A stretch of 64,000 nt of DNA, from contig JAGVSM010000951.1 of NCBI GenBank assembly GCA_022494885.1, positions 78,901 to 142,900 of the forward strand, in the 5' to 3' direction. Below the pieces are notes generated by a model. It searched no databases. It saw nothing but the letters and a program-made list of their open reading frames with translations, and was not told the origin of the DNA. The DNA comes from Micrasema longulum. Taxonomy: Eukaryota; Arthropoda; Insecta; Trichoptera; Brachycentridae. Positions 27,101 through 42,100 of this stretch are shown here, piece after piece. Numbering within the stretch: position 1 is the first letter of the stretch; each line of letters starts with the position of its first letter. A program made the translations under genes and the position numbers.

Positions 27101-30100
27101 AGTAAGGATGGGTAGGTAATCAGTATACATTCTGCTTTGTTTGTATTTGTTGGCACTTATCCAAGGTTTCTTTAAATAGGGGTGTTGTCATCAAGGACGG
27201 AGTGAATGTAATTTCAGTACCTAAACATTTAAAGGGGTTGACACTGTCCATGTGCAATGACCTGTGACCCAACATAAATTGTAAATTTTGGCCACTCATA
27301 ACTAAGTTAACTTCTAATTGTGACTTACCTAAGCTCTTGCAGGTGAAGCCGTCATCGGCGAGGCGGTACCCATCGAGACAGGCGCACTTGTGGCGCGCCT
27401 TGAGGTCCTGGCACACCTGCGAGCACACGCCCCAGCGCCCGCACGGTCGCGCCGGTTCGCACGTGCGCCCGTCGCCTGCCAGCCGCAGCCCGGCGGGACA
27501 CGCGCACACGCGGCCCTCGGGCGCATTGTGGCACACGTGGGAGCAGTCCAGGAAGCGCGAGCACAGCTTCTCGTCTGCGAACAAATAAAGAATATGAGAC
27601 TGTTTCTTAACCTTACTCTTTGAGATAGGGGTCAGTGCTATATAAGCTCCTGACGTCACAGCGACCTGTGTAGATCTATTGTAATGGGTTCCAGTAAATT
27701 AGTTCTCGGCCTCCAAACTCAGATCTTTAAAGAGCCTGGCTAGAGAGAGGATGAGAGTTTTCATTCTGATATCTTATTTTTTTATATTTATTCTACAAAA
27801 TGTAGAGAAAAAAATACGATCATTTCAGTACTGTTTAAATTAAAACATGTCCTCATTATTACAATAAAACACTGTAAAAAAATACTCTGTTTCAATTCAG
27901 AAGCTGATAGGTCCACATGGACACTGAGGTGGATTGTTGTGGACATACCTGCGTTTGATATTTGTCAACTCAATTGTAGATGGATATAAAGAGGGTACTT
28001 TGATAATTGGAATATATAATACTTAGAATAATATATGTATAAGAACATATAATACCTACAGAATTTTTTTTTTTCCTAAAAATCATTTTTTTATACACAT
28101 GTGTTGTGTATATTTCCATAGTCATATTACTTATATAATAATAATTATGGATAACTTATATAGCGCCATTTTCGTAATATAATACATCAGGGGCGCTTTA
28201 CAAAGTGATTATATAAAGATATAAATTTAATTTTAACTTTAAATTTTTAATTTAAGAAAAATAATGTACTTTTTCATACTACTTTTCCACCACATGCTAA
28301 GAATTTATTCAAATGATTTAGAGAACAAGTGGGTTTTAAGTTTCTTCCGAAACATCACTTCACTCTCACAGACCTCTGCTGGGAGAGCATTCCATGCCGT
28401 AGGACCTGCGACCGCAAATGCACGTTCGCCGAATTTAGTGCGCTGTTTGCGTAGAGGTATAATAACTTTTCCTTTCGACGTAGATGTAACTGATCTAAGC
28501 GTAAGATGTCTGTCAGCTAGTTCATCTGGAATGCAGAGTTCCCTTAGATATTCTGGAGCAGAGTTGTGCAGTGACTTATACATAAGCCAACAGAGTTTGT
28601 ATTCCACCCTCTGCGGAAAACGTAGCCAGTGCAATTCCCGAAGTAGTGGAGTTATATGACTGAATTTAGAGATTCCAAAAATAAGTCTCGCTGCGGCATT
28701 TAACACAGCCTGTAGGCGAGTCATTTTATTCATTGGTAGACCTGCGTAGATACCATTACAATAATCGACTCTAGACACTACAAACGCATTTATTATTTGA
28801 CGGGCGGCATCAACTGGCAAATTTTTGCATATGCATTTAATCTGCCACAGCTGGTAAAAGCATGAACTTATCGTTCTACTAATTTGAGCGTCAAGAGAAA
28901 GGTCAGAATTAAGGATGACTCCCAGTAGTTTAACGGTGGGTAAAGCGGTACTACTTACATCGGGTAGTGCCGTATCCTGGATCAAATTCTGTCATCTGGC
29001 TGAAGCAATCCATAGTTTTTCCGTTTTAGATGGATTAAGTGTTAGTCTATTTTCAGCCATCCAGTTTCCTATTTTCTCAATGCTGTATATTTCGCAAATA
29101 TATTGTCATGGGACATTTTTTCATTTTGATTTGTTGTTTATTAGAGTACCTACATATTACTTGTTATACCTGTGATGTAAAAGCCCTCTGGGCGTATATA
29201 GCAGGGGCGAACCGTGTATAGAAGCGATTATGCGCAGCTTACCATTATATTTGAGTAAGACTTATATGAGTTATGTATTAAATTAATGGATAATATAACT
29301 ACACAATATAATATATCACAAAGTTATGTTGTTTGAGTAGATTTCATAGATGAGAGTTGTTGTATCACACAGAACCACAGAAAAAATTGCAATTTCTGTT
29401 TGTTATACATGTCTCACATTTTAAAGTAAAGAAGCTGATATCGAATTGACAAATTTCCTATTCCTCACCGCATCGCATGCCCTCATCACTGCCATCGGCG
29501 CAATCGTCGATCCCGTCGCACAGGCGTTCGGGCATGATGCAGCGCGTCGCGTTGTCGCAGCGTCGCATGGGCGCCTCGCACGCCGCCAGAGAGTTCTCTG
29601 TCACCGCCGCTGTCACGTGATCCGGGGCCGACGTGGAGGTCATGATCTTGGGACAGTTCTCTTCGTCGGAAGCATCGAGACAGTCCACGCGAGTGTCGCA
29701 TCTGAACTCCTAAACATAAAATAAATTGAATGATTAATTGAAGTGCTCGGGCGATTGACAGTTGGATTATTTTTATTTGATCCCTTAATTCCCAGCTTAT
29801 TTTTATGAAGTCTTTTATAACAAAACATAAGAAGTTTTTATTTCAATAAACTAATAATAATAGGGGTTTTTTTATGAAGAATACAGTTCTCTGTAAGAAA
29901 TAGAACGAGAATCCTGGACGAGTGTTTTCCACTCAGTCTCGAAAAAAAATTATAATTATTCTTTGATATAGGCCATCTTTTGTTGGTGTGCCTTTATCTC
30001 TTGTACTGCTATTTTTCTGCGTTCTCCTTCTTCTTTTAAAAAAGGATCCAAATGGTACATATATTATTTTATTTGATTACAAGTCTTCAAAATGGAATGT

Positions 30101-33100
30101 CAAAAACCAAAAATTTTGAATGCTTTTGTTCAATACAATAGAGCTTAAGGTCTTCTCTAGAAAATTAGTACTTTGAGGGTAAAACCCATGTTTATTCATT
30201 ACCCACTGGTATGTAAGACATGTGTTATGCATGTATTGAATTCACGCTAAAATCATGTTAAACATGTGCAAACCACATGATATACACACCTGTCTGATGC
30301 AATTCTTATTACTGCACTGAAACTCGTGCGGTTCGCAAACTTCCTTTCTATCCGCCGAAGATTGATGGTGTCTGAAACAATAAAGAGAGATTATGTATTT
30401 TTTCAATTAGTCAATATTACATCACTGTATATAAACTAACTTTTTGTTGTATTTTATTCACTGATTTTATTGTAATTATGTAAAAGGTTCATGGAACCGT
30501 AAATACATACCTGTTATTGTGACTCGGTGCAAGTATTTTGGTGGAGCAATTAGCCTCATCGGAACCATCGACACAATCAACAACACCGTCGCACTTGTTT
30601 TTCAGTGGGTAACACGCATTTTGAGGAACACAGGTTATCTAAAAAAATACAAATATAATATTACGTATGTACACATGCTTTGAACACATTACATCAGATG
30701 CATAATGAGATTTTATGGGTAACTATGCCGTGTGTCATTCGCACTCTTTTCCTACGTTACAGATCGCATTACAGTGTCCATCATCATGGTTGATGTTCGT
30801 GTGTCGTTCGATGTGTCGAACCGGGTTGTGGTCACGTGGTAGTATTGTGGACTCACGGACCAAAGGTCCCAGGTTCTAATCCCACTCTACCACAACTCGA
30901 TTTCCATTTTTTCACTAATGAATTTTAGGAAATGATCTGAAAATTTAAATACTTGAGCAAATAATAAGATATACTATAGATATACTATAGATAACTTAAA
31001 TATGTCTCTTTTATTTACTTTATTTACTTTAACTTGAAATAGGGCACACATAAACATATTCTTATGTGTGCGTGTGGGTTTAGAGAGTCCGATTGTCATA
31101 TTTTTTTATTATGTTGGTTTACATTAACATATGTTAAAAATGCTTTTTTTCGCAGGACTTTTTCAGTGTACAATTCAAAATTTAAAGATATAGATTACAC
31201 AAACATCACTCTGTCAGATTTAAAATTTACACTAAAAATGCATTATGTAACTTAGTAGACATTATAATAATAAATATGTACATCTCCCTTCCCCTCCTTA
31301 TTCTCTCTTCAAGCATTCTTGTCCTAATCCCACCCAATTTACAATAACTTAATGTTCCTAAAGAAATATACAAAAATTCTTTGATTATTGAAAAATAATT
31401 ACGAGAACATGAAAATAACATTTTTATGTGTATAAACTTATATGTATTTATTTAATATGTCATATATTTTCTTTACTAACTTTGTATACTTTGTGGAAAT
31501 CTGTTATAAGTTCTGAGTTTATACACTATATCTGTTTGTTTACTATGAATATGTATGTAGAACTGTTGATTTCCCAAATAAAATAAAATAAAATACATGC
31601 CCCTGAAGTAAGCAAATTTTCAACTGTATTTATTGTTTACTTTGTCTGTGGCAGCCGCTAAGGTTAGACGTGTTCGGCGTACCCGGCGATTTTCGTCTTG
31701 GCGATCCAGAATGCCTCTGTATGATAAAAATATGGATAGACTCACCATCGTCTTGGGGTCACAGGATATTTCGGTGCAGCTCTTCTCGTCCGAGTTGTCC
31801 CTGCAGTCGTCGTGGCCGTCACAATAGTAATCGTTGGGTATACAGTTGTTATTGTCGCACGTGAACTCTGTCACGGAACACTGCGGGTATTCTGGAAGGA
31901 GATTCAAATTAGGAGATTCAGGAAAGTCTTGTGCATTCAGACATCCTAATATGGTCTCAGTCGGCCTCGTGGCGTAGTGGTCAGTGGTGGTATGCTGAAT
32001 CTTCTGCACTCCCTACAGAGTGATTTATTTAAAGATTTTTTTTGTTTTAATGTGACGATAATTTGATTCGTATGTTGGCCACACTGATGATTGAACATCA
32101 AATGGTGTATAAAACTGCTTCAAAACGTAAATAAAACTAATACAGTTTAAATTTATTTCAACAAAGAGGGAAAACATTTTTGAGAAGGGAATATGGAAGT
32201 CTAGGCATTTAAATATGAATAACTCCCTGGGAGAGAATTCAGCCACCCTGCAAGCATTTGGACATACTCAAAACATTGTTAAACAAGTATATTTCGGTTA
32301 CTGATTTCATCATAAAATGTAATAATCACAATTTATTTCTCATTAGTTAAATAACAAAATATTAATTTAGCCATAATGTTATTGTAATAAAAAAATGTGT
32401 CTAAATTAAATAGTGTGTTGTATGAACAAATTATGTCATCTTTATTAGTGGTGCAATGTATTACCAACTCTATGGGATAGAGAAGATTAAGGCTATAAAA
32501 AAAGGATAGTGGAGCTAGGTAGAAGTAAAATGGATTCTCTCATTTGCCCAAACCAATATTCCAAACTTCCAAATATGCAATATTCCAAATATGCCAAAAC
32601 AAATGTATAGTTTATGTTATGTTTTTGTTATTTTATTGTACGTTTTATAATATAAACAGTATAGATGTACATCAATGAAATAGTCGAAAAAGTATATCTG
32701 TATATTAAAGCTTCTTTGTTTATTCTCGCATGCAAAAATATTTTTAAAAAGTATATTGTTAAGTGTCCTCGGCACGGGTAACCCCAGTAAGGTCACATTA
32801 TTTTATTATTAATCTTTGGTTATAATGGAAAATAATAATAATAATTGCACCACAGGGCGTTTGCCTACCATGCAAGAGATCTCGGATTCGATTCCTGAAA
32901 TATTTGGTGTTTTTACACTAGAATATTCCTTAGTCCCTGGACTGGCACCTTTTTTTTATTTTTTTAAATTTATTGAAATCTTGTCATATACACAATGACA
33001 CAGGCCAGAAGGCCCGATTACAGTGCTCAAACACAGAACACCCAGGCTTGAGAAAAATCACATAAACGTTTTGTGTTCTCCCCGGGAATTGAACCCGGAA

Positions 33101-36100
33101 CCTTCTGTTTGTGAGTCAAGCGTCTTGACCGCTACACCACGGTGGTCGCAAATATTTTTCTTTAATGAAATGGACAAAGGAAATAAAAAGTGCAGTCAGT
33201 AATACAACATACTTAAGAAAGAAGTCGAGAGTTGTATATAATTATTTTTCATGTAGCACAGACTGAAAACACCGTATATATATTTTTAGTAATAATTTCT
33301 ATATTATTATGTTATACTGAAAACATTTACTAATTAAAAATAAAATAAACTAAGACGTCACTCCCCCTATTGTAAATATATGTATGAAATATTACTTGCT
33401 TATATTTTTTTCTGAATAAACTTAACAAAAAGAAAAAGTATAACTCGTCTTTTGTTTTTATAATAATTCAAAACGTTACTGTAAAAACTTACGGCAGTCG
33501 CCATTTTCATCTTCATCAGACATATCAGATAATCCGCAGTCATATTCCGAGTCACATTTCCAAGCCAGGGGGATGCACCTGAAAATTTTCAAAAAACAAA
33601 ATTGTCATCTTGGTGGTAAAAAGTACAGCTACACATAAATATTGATTTCAATGGATAAAATTACCTTCCAGAAACTTGGCAAGTAAACTGAGTACTCGAA
33701 CAAGTGTTGTTTTTGCAGTGTTTAGGAGCTTCGTCGGATCCATCGGTGCAATCTGAAAATATGTACAATATAATTTTACGCAAGACCAAAGCATCAGTAC
33801 ACAAAATGCACCATATGTTGCAACGGGGGGGTGTAGTGCAACAGATTGAATCGTTTAAGATATATAAAATCGATTTCCTGCAAGAAAGTACCGAGGTCAA
33901 CCCTATTGTAATGGACATTAGAACAGATATCCAGAAGCTAAGATGCAGACACCAGGACGTGTACATCGACTGGATACGGGGACCCTGCGGAATCCTTAGG
34001 GAAGCTACGTTCAAGAAGACAGCCCCTAATTTTGCCGATTTCCCGCTCAGCTTCGCCAAAAGGAAAATAAGAAGTAGAACCCTTCAACTCTGGAACGATC
34101 GTTATTTAAGTGAACCAACTAAATGTTTTTCCCTACCATTTTCCATGCCTATGATTTCAGGAGAATGCAGAATGCTGGCTATGAGCTCACCTAGTTGCTT
34201 ACGGGTCATGGTGGATTTATGAGCTAGCTGCATCGCTTCAAGCTCTCCGAGATTGACAGCTGCCCATGTGACGATAAAACTCCTCCAGATGTCCCTCACC
34301 TGTTGATGCATTGCCCCCTTTTCAGCTTTCAAAGACAACAGCTGGAGACAAGACCTCTGCGACATCCCATCGGTGATAGGTAATAAAGAACTCACACGAG
34401 AGGTAGCATCATACATGGTCAATATAGTACAGGCAATTGGTAAAATAAACCAAAGTAGGGAAGAAAATGCCGAACACTCTTCTAGTGGAACGGAAAGCCT
34501 GTTGACTACTGCCGACAGGCCGGCTTCTCCTGAAGAGCTTTCAGTGGTTTCCTCTCCACACGAGCAAATGCTGAGAAGTTCCTGATTGGCCCACATTAGT
34601 ATATCCCTCCTGATCCCAACAGTTTAGATAAATTTAAAGAAATTTTATTGCAGGAAAATCCACTATTGAAATATAAACCTTGTATATTATAAGCAATGTA
34701 AATAATAAAGCAACTCCTATAAAAAAAAACTTAATAGTCACCCATATGGAGAAAAACCACTCTGCTATTATTGACCACGAACTTAGCTACAGATTGCAGC
34801 AATACAACGGGCCGTAAGTACTTGCGTGGAGAATTGCGAGCGCAAACCGAAACCAACCATTACACATTTGTTGTTAAACTAAAAACCAAAAATTTGGAAC
34901 AATTTTGCAGTGGCATTTTCTGCATAACGTTGTCTTATCAAGACAAAAGTCCATTAGAAAATAAGGACAAGACAGCCAATTACCCGCTAATTTAATTACA
35001 TCATTGGATGTAGACATATTCTTCACCCGCCCGGACACAAAAAACAATATCATAATTTGTTTTAAACAAATAATTAACCTTTTTCTCCATCGCAGACCCA
35101 GTAGTTGATAATGCAGCGGTTGGTGTCGCACTGAAACTGGTCAGCACGGCAGACACTGTGCTCTGTAAAACAACAATACTCGGTCATTTATTTATTCATT
35201 ATAAATTTACTGCATAAAAAAATATACCTTTTTAATACTACGGAATCTATATAAAACTCGTTGATTAGAAAATGAATACAGAGCGTCCTCTGGTTAGGAT
35301 AGCCTCCATCTAACATGGCTCAGCCTGTTCTAAGATGGAGATTTTTATGTTTTTAAGTATAAGTAGTTCTAAGCTAAATAACAATAACTAAAAAACAAAA
35401 AAAAACTACTTAATTATAAATGCATAGCTTATTAAATATAAGAATAAGTCAGATTATTTATTTTATTTTATTTTATTTGGGAAATCAACAGTTCTACATT
35501 CATATTTATAGTAAACAAACAGATATAGTGTATAAACTCAGAACTAATAACAGATTTCCACAAAGTATACAAAGTTAGTAAAGAAAATATATTACATATC
35601 AAATAAATACATATAAGCTTACATATAAAAATGTTATTTTCATGTACTATGTACTGTAAATATTTGTCAATAATCAAAGAATTTTCAAATATTTTTTAAG
35701 AACAGTAAGTTCGGGATTAGGACAAGAATGCTTGAAGAGAGGATAAGGAGAAGAAGGGAGATGTACATATTTATTATTATAATGTCTACTAAGTTACATA
35801 ATGCATTTTTAGTGTAAATTTTAAATCTGACAGAGTGATGTTTGTGTAATCTATATCTTTAAATTTTGTATTCTACACTGCAAAAGTCCTACGAAAAAAA
35901 GCATTTTTAACATTATTTTTAACGTTTTACTTATTGGTACATGAAACAGGTGGTATCGTCTACAAATCCAGGCTGGCACATGTATTGTTATTAAACTAAG
36001 TAGTTCTGTACAGTCAACTATTCCTGTCATAATTTTGTAAAGCAGTAGTTGGTTTCATTCATACTTCACATTGGCTTTATAGAAAACTGGTTTATGAATA

Positions 36101-39100
36101 CCATTTATGAAATAGTAACATCAGTAATTACCGCAGATGCCTTTTGCACTAACATCCTCGTCACTTCCATCATTGCAGTCGTCATCACCGTCACAAATGT
36201 ATTTCAGGTTGATGCAGTTTCTGAAATCAAACAAATTATTTATTTATCAACTTATTGACAAAACATAATTAGGAAAAGGATGTTATTTAACTTCGATTTT
36301 ATCTACAAAGTAAAAGTAAATTTTATCAAAAGTTTTCTGTATGAAAAGCAAAATATGCATGGAATTTTTTCTTCTAAACAAGTTTAATTATACGTTACCA
36401 GCGAAGATACTTTAAATGTTCACGCAAATAGGATGGGGAGGCACTAATAAGTCGATATTAAAACCTCTCGAATCTGCTCAAAAATCAATCATTAAAATAA
36501 TTTTTAAAAATCCCTTTAGGTACCCCAGCGTCATGTTATTTGAGGAATTTGAGATCTTAGATATAAGGCAATTATATATTTTTAGTAAAATAATATTTGT
36601 GAAAGTAAATTATTCTATCAAATCCCAAAAGGAACACTCCCAGACTACCAGAAGTCAAACTAGAGGATGGGTCATGGGGTCTATCACAAACTCTGAATTC
36701 AGGCAAAGAAATTTCAGGTTTCTGGGCCCAAAATATTCAATATGTTACCCAAAGATTGCAAAACCATGACCGGATTCAAATTAATAAATTTGAAAAAAAA
36801 TTGGTTACTGGGTGTAGGTCGAGAAAAATCGGAAAATTTACTTAAAATACATTCCTACATAATAAATTAATATTGTTTAACTTTATAGTAAATTAACAAG
36901 TAGGTATGTCCGCTTTAAAACAGGTTGTACCTAGTTAGGCAGACTAGACATGATCCAGAGAAATCTATTACCTCAGTGTGTATGTAGTAGATAAATTTAT
37001 TGTTATTTTTGTTAATAAACTTTGATTATTATTATTATTATTAAAAATATACTCGTTTTTGTACACAAATATCGGTTTTTCTTTTACACAGTCGAAGATA
37101 ACTCTGTTAACTTCCCATTGTAATTCCTGACGTCACCGCAACCAGTGAAGATCTATTGTGACGGGTCCCAGTGAATAGTTCATACCTTCCAAGCCCAGGT
37201 CTATAAAGAGCCTAGCGGCTACTGTGTGAAAGGCGAGAATTCGCATTTTACTAAATCTCCCCCTCCGAAAGCCCAGATCCGTAAAGTATCGGGCTATTAG
37301 GTAAGGGGCGAGTTCTTTAAAACCCTCAGATTTAACCAGTGGTCCCCCGTGGATGAGGCTCCTTTTATGATGTAAAGCATCACATTCACATATAATGTGC
37401 ATAGGTGTTTCCTCATCTGCACTGCAGAACCTACATTTACGAATAAGAGAACCATTACTCTCATTTAGTAGGAAACAAAATGTTCGGATAAATAACTATT
37501 TATCAACCAGTGTTGATGTTACACCGGGTGTACCTCAGAGTGCTCACTTGGATCACCTGCTTTTCAATTAGTTTATTAATGATGTTGCTAAATCATTTTC
37601 TAACTCTCGCTTTTGGTTCTTCGCGGACGACAACAAAATTCTCAAAATAATTTAAACTTTACAAGACTGTTTTCTTGCCAATCGCATAAATCACATTGAA
37701 TCAGTCCAATGTCGGTTGCTTCGAAAAGTAGCGTGGATGCTTGGACTAGAGAGAGGTAATTATTCTTATGCTGATATAGAGTCAATGTTAAATTTCTAGT
37801 CTACAAGAACGTAGAACTAATATTGATTCCATTTATATGTTCGGCATACTAAATGGTATAATTGATGTTCCATCATTACTGGGACAAGTAAAATTCAATA
37901 TTCCGACTCGTAGAAAGAGAAACAATGAAGTACTGTTCATCGATCAGCATGGAACAAACTATGGTGTTAATTCTCCAACGACCCGTCTTTGTCGTATTGT
38001 TAACTCAAGATAAGATCTGGACTTTTTTGGTTTAAGTTTACAGCAATTTAAAGGAGCACTAAATAAATAGTCCAGATCTTGTCTTGATGTCTCTTATGTT
38101 TGTCAATACTTCTTTTCTTATTTTTAAATGTTTTAAACTATTCTTTTATTGTAATATTTAAACCCTATAAATTGTATATATGGACAATGTCCGTTAATAA
38201 ATAAATAAATCTAGAAGTTTCGGAAAGGTTCATTCTAGAAAGGTGTTTGTTCAATCTGCAGTGCCCTGTAGGGCTCTAGTGATAACCCTCACATGATTTC
38301 GGCTGAGCTTAATTAGGTCAAAAGCAAACAATTGATATACTGTGTTTTTACTTATGATTAATTAGAGTTTTTTTCCAAATTTGCATCAAGTTGATAAATA
38401 CTATGCTGCGTTTAGTGTACAGATGCAGTGCCCTATGCACCATTGAGTGCGGAAAGGGGATGATGATACATAAGTAACAAATACAAAATATTCCATTACG
38501 TAAACACAAAAAAAAATCCCCCATATGTGGCCTGTGTGTGGGTACACATTTAATTTTAAATTTCAATAAAGGCTACTATTGGAAGAATACGATAGATATC
38601 AAGTGCTAATACTAGAACACAATTATAATTATGCATATAATAATATTCAAGTATATGCTATTCATTAAAAAATATGCCATTTAAATCTGCTCTTTTAATT
38701 CACAATTTCAACAAAAATTTCAATAATTAATCCATATCATATTGTCCTTATGAAATTAATTCTTCCTAGAGGGGTCTTAAAGTTGTGTACTATTTATTTT
38801 CCTGTCTCTCGGCAATTTGATATCTGCACATGTCAGCACTTTGGCATTAGTTATTGAAATGTTTTAATAGTCATTTGTTTACACACAGGAAACTTATAAT
38901 TTAATTTCCACACTGTCCTTAAGATGATAGTAGGTCATATGACAGCGGGCATCGATGTTCTGGTGAATCCTACAGTACATTCAGTGGGTTTTATGCACAC
39001 TAACTTTGGAATTAAACTTATGAGGATTTAGAAAATTTTATCAGTTGGTAAAGCTCGAAAATTGACATGTAACTTTGTTATTTGGAAGGTTTTATCAGAA

Positions 39101-42100
39101 CACCGACTAAATACAATATGCTTACCCTGAAGCGCACTGGAACATGCCTTCACCGCACGTGGAAGGAGCGGTATAGTTGGTCATGTTGACGCACGCCCCC
39201 CCAGACTCGTCCAGCGTTCGGCCGTCTCCACACGCGCAAATCGAGCCTTCCGGAGTCGCGAGGCAGAGTTCCGGGCACGGGACCTTTCGCTCCGAGCATC
39301 CATTTGTACCTGACCCAAAGAGGAAATAAATAGACTGGCAGATAACAGACAATAACTCGGCCACGCGCAAAATTCATTAACAATCACAGATAACAAAATG
39401 GATTTTAGAATCTTGTTATCATCAGCAAAGCGAAAGAAGTCAGAGTTTTTGATTGAGTCACCAATTGATATGATTATGATTAATTAAGGTCTAAAATGTA
39501 TTAATCTTTACTTATTTTCTTTTCTATTTTATAATTAAAATGTTGAGTGAAATAATTGCGATTATATTTTGTGTCAATTACTATAATACTTTATGTATTT
39601 CTTAACCAAATATTGTAAGAGCCTTCTGGGCGTTTATAAATAAATAAATATGTACGGAATGATTTTGAAGAAACAGGCATTTATCCGAATTAAGCTTTTT
39701 GTCACTCTGAGCAGGCATCCCTTCATTTTGAAATGGTGACCCTACCCCCGCGGGGACTCCCCCCAGAAAAGGAAGGCACTCACCAGTCTGGGACAGGTGA
39801 CTGTAGACCTTTAGCTCGTACAGCGGCGGGCTGTCGAGCGCGAGCGTGGTGAGCGTGTGCGAGCGCAGGTCGAGGCGGCGCAGGCCCCCCCGCTGGTACT
39901 CCCCCCAGAACAGGAAGCCGGCGTGGTAGGCCAGTCCGTAGGGATGCGCCACGCTCGCGCCCTCGCGCACCAGCGCGCGATCGGTGCCGTCTAAGTTGGC
40001 ACTCTCGATCTTGTCCAGCATTACGTCACACCTGGGATTTTCATTATTTTATTTGGTTAGTTGCCGAAAAGAAAGATACAAAAAGGATGATATATTATAA
40101 ATTACAAAGGTGGGATCGTAGTATTTTTTTTTGTGTTTTTTTTTGGGCTTGTTGATACACCATTTGGAGATGACAGAAGACAACTACAAAAAGCTTCGAT
40201 GCATATTTTATGTTTTTATTTGTTTACTTAACTTTTTGTATATAATGCTATAGTCCTAAAAAATATAGCTTGATTAGAATGACAGTTGTCAGCAAAAGTG
40301 ACGACATAACTTTGTAGTAACGTCTAAGGAGTGATTTATATTGACACATGAAAAATCATTTGTATCTGGCATGTTAATTTACTTTTTTAATACAATGCTT
40401 AAATCAGCTTTTAAACTAAAAAAAACCTAATTATTAACGACGTTCTTAAAAAGTTACATCATTTTGCAAAAACTTTAGAGATGGGACAAATTGATCAACG
40501 TAAATTGATAGAATAAAAAAATAATAAATTTGATGTTGTTCATGAAAAAAGTATGTCTTATTTTTTTGTGAATAATTACGCTTGTTTTTGCATCAATCAA
40601 TTTTCGGAAATAGAGTTTCATGTTTGCATGAAAAAACTGATAAAATCGATTTGATCGGTACATGATCAGTGATCAGTAATTTCCCATCACTAGTGACATT
40701 AGTTTGGCAGCTGTCATTTCAATCAAGCTATATTTTAAGGACTATAATTATTTGTACATTGGCGGGCTTATTGCCAAATGGCAATTTCTTCCAACCAACC
40801 AATTAAGTAACAGTTTTATTTCTATAATTTAAATTACAATACATGTTTAATAGAAAATAAAAAAAAAAAAACCTAAGACACACAAAAACAGAAATAACTG
40901 TATTTGTATATAAATGACCTTAAATCAATACTGTGTGGAAGGCAAGAGTTTACATTTTATTAAATCTCCCCCTCCAAGCCCAGATCCGTGGAGTATCGGG
41001 CTATTACGCAGGGGGCGAGCTCTCTAGCATCCTCAGGTTTAACCAGTGGTCCCCCGAGGATGAGGCTCTTTTTATGATGTAAAGCATCACATTCACATAG
41101 AATGTGTATAGGTGCTTCCTCATCTGACGTCTGACATTCATCAATCCGGATAATGAAAATTTTACTCTGTATACAGGAAATGCACGATTCACCTCGAGCA
41201 CTGTCCTTGACCCTTAGGTCAGCTTTACAGGAGCCACCCGCCCGAAATAAAAATACGCTACAACTCCTATGACGGGAGTCACCCCCTTGAGCGAATTGTC
41301 ATGTAAAAAACGCAGTAACTTTCTTATTTTTTTCCATAAAATGAGACTGTTACTATCATCCATCGAAGAAAAAAATAAACCTTTCTCATAAACAAATAAA
41401 AAAATACTCGATAAAACAGATTTCCATTTAAAAAAACAGAATAAAATAAATAAATTTTCCATTGACATATTAATACAGTTACAATGACAGTTTAGAATTT
41501 TAACAAAAATGCCTACCTGTGTCATGAAAACATTTAAAAACCTTTCAGATAAATATTGTAAAAAGAATTGTGTACCTTTTGATTGGTAAATATTTCTTCA
41601 TGAGTAATGAACAAAGCTTAAAATACTTAATAATCAAATACAAATAAATTTTTTTGCAAACTTAAAACTATACCTAGCGGCGCAGTTGCGAAGCTCTTCT
41701 TAGTTACAGGGATGCACTGATAGGAATACGTTTTGAAATATTAGAAATGTGAGTTAATATTATCTTTTCATTCTTAAAAATCCAGTGAAAAGAAATAAAT
41801 GAGTCAAAATTATAAGAAATTGAAGAAATGAACCTTATTGGGATCCACTAAAAACTAATGTTAATTGTTGACATTAAAATACACACTTTTTTTTATATAC
41901 CAAAAATGAGTACTCTTCAATTTTCGGTAGCATATGCATGCTCGTTGAATGCAGCCTTGGTATAAATTAACTATGGGTACGATTTCGCGTCACTACTTTT
42001 TAAAATATTTTACTCTTTAGGCCATGTCTATGAGGTTGCGAAATATGTGGGTACGCATGGGTCAAGTATTGTCACAACTCCTACATCCTTTTACTCAAAA

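Noticed and set aside
27337..27623. Several long plus- and minus-strand frames overlapping exon 25
   Set aside because: They are shadows of the GC-rich double EGF exon, in which stop codons are rare in all frames.
34102..34596. Minus-strand 164-codon frame as an LRP1 exon
   Set aside because: No LDLa, EGF or YWTD pattern, and exons 18 and 19 already join in phase to complete one LDLa repeat.
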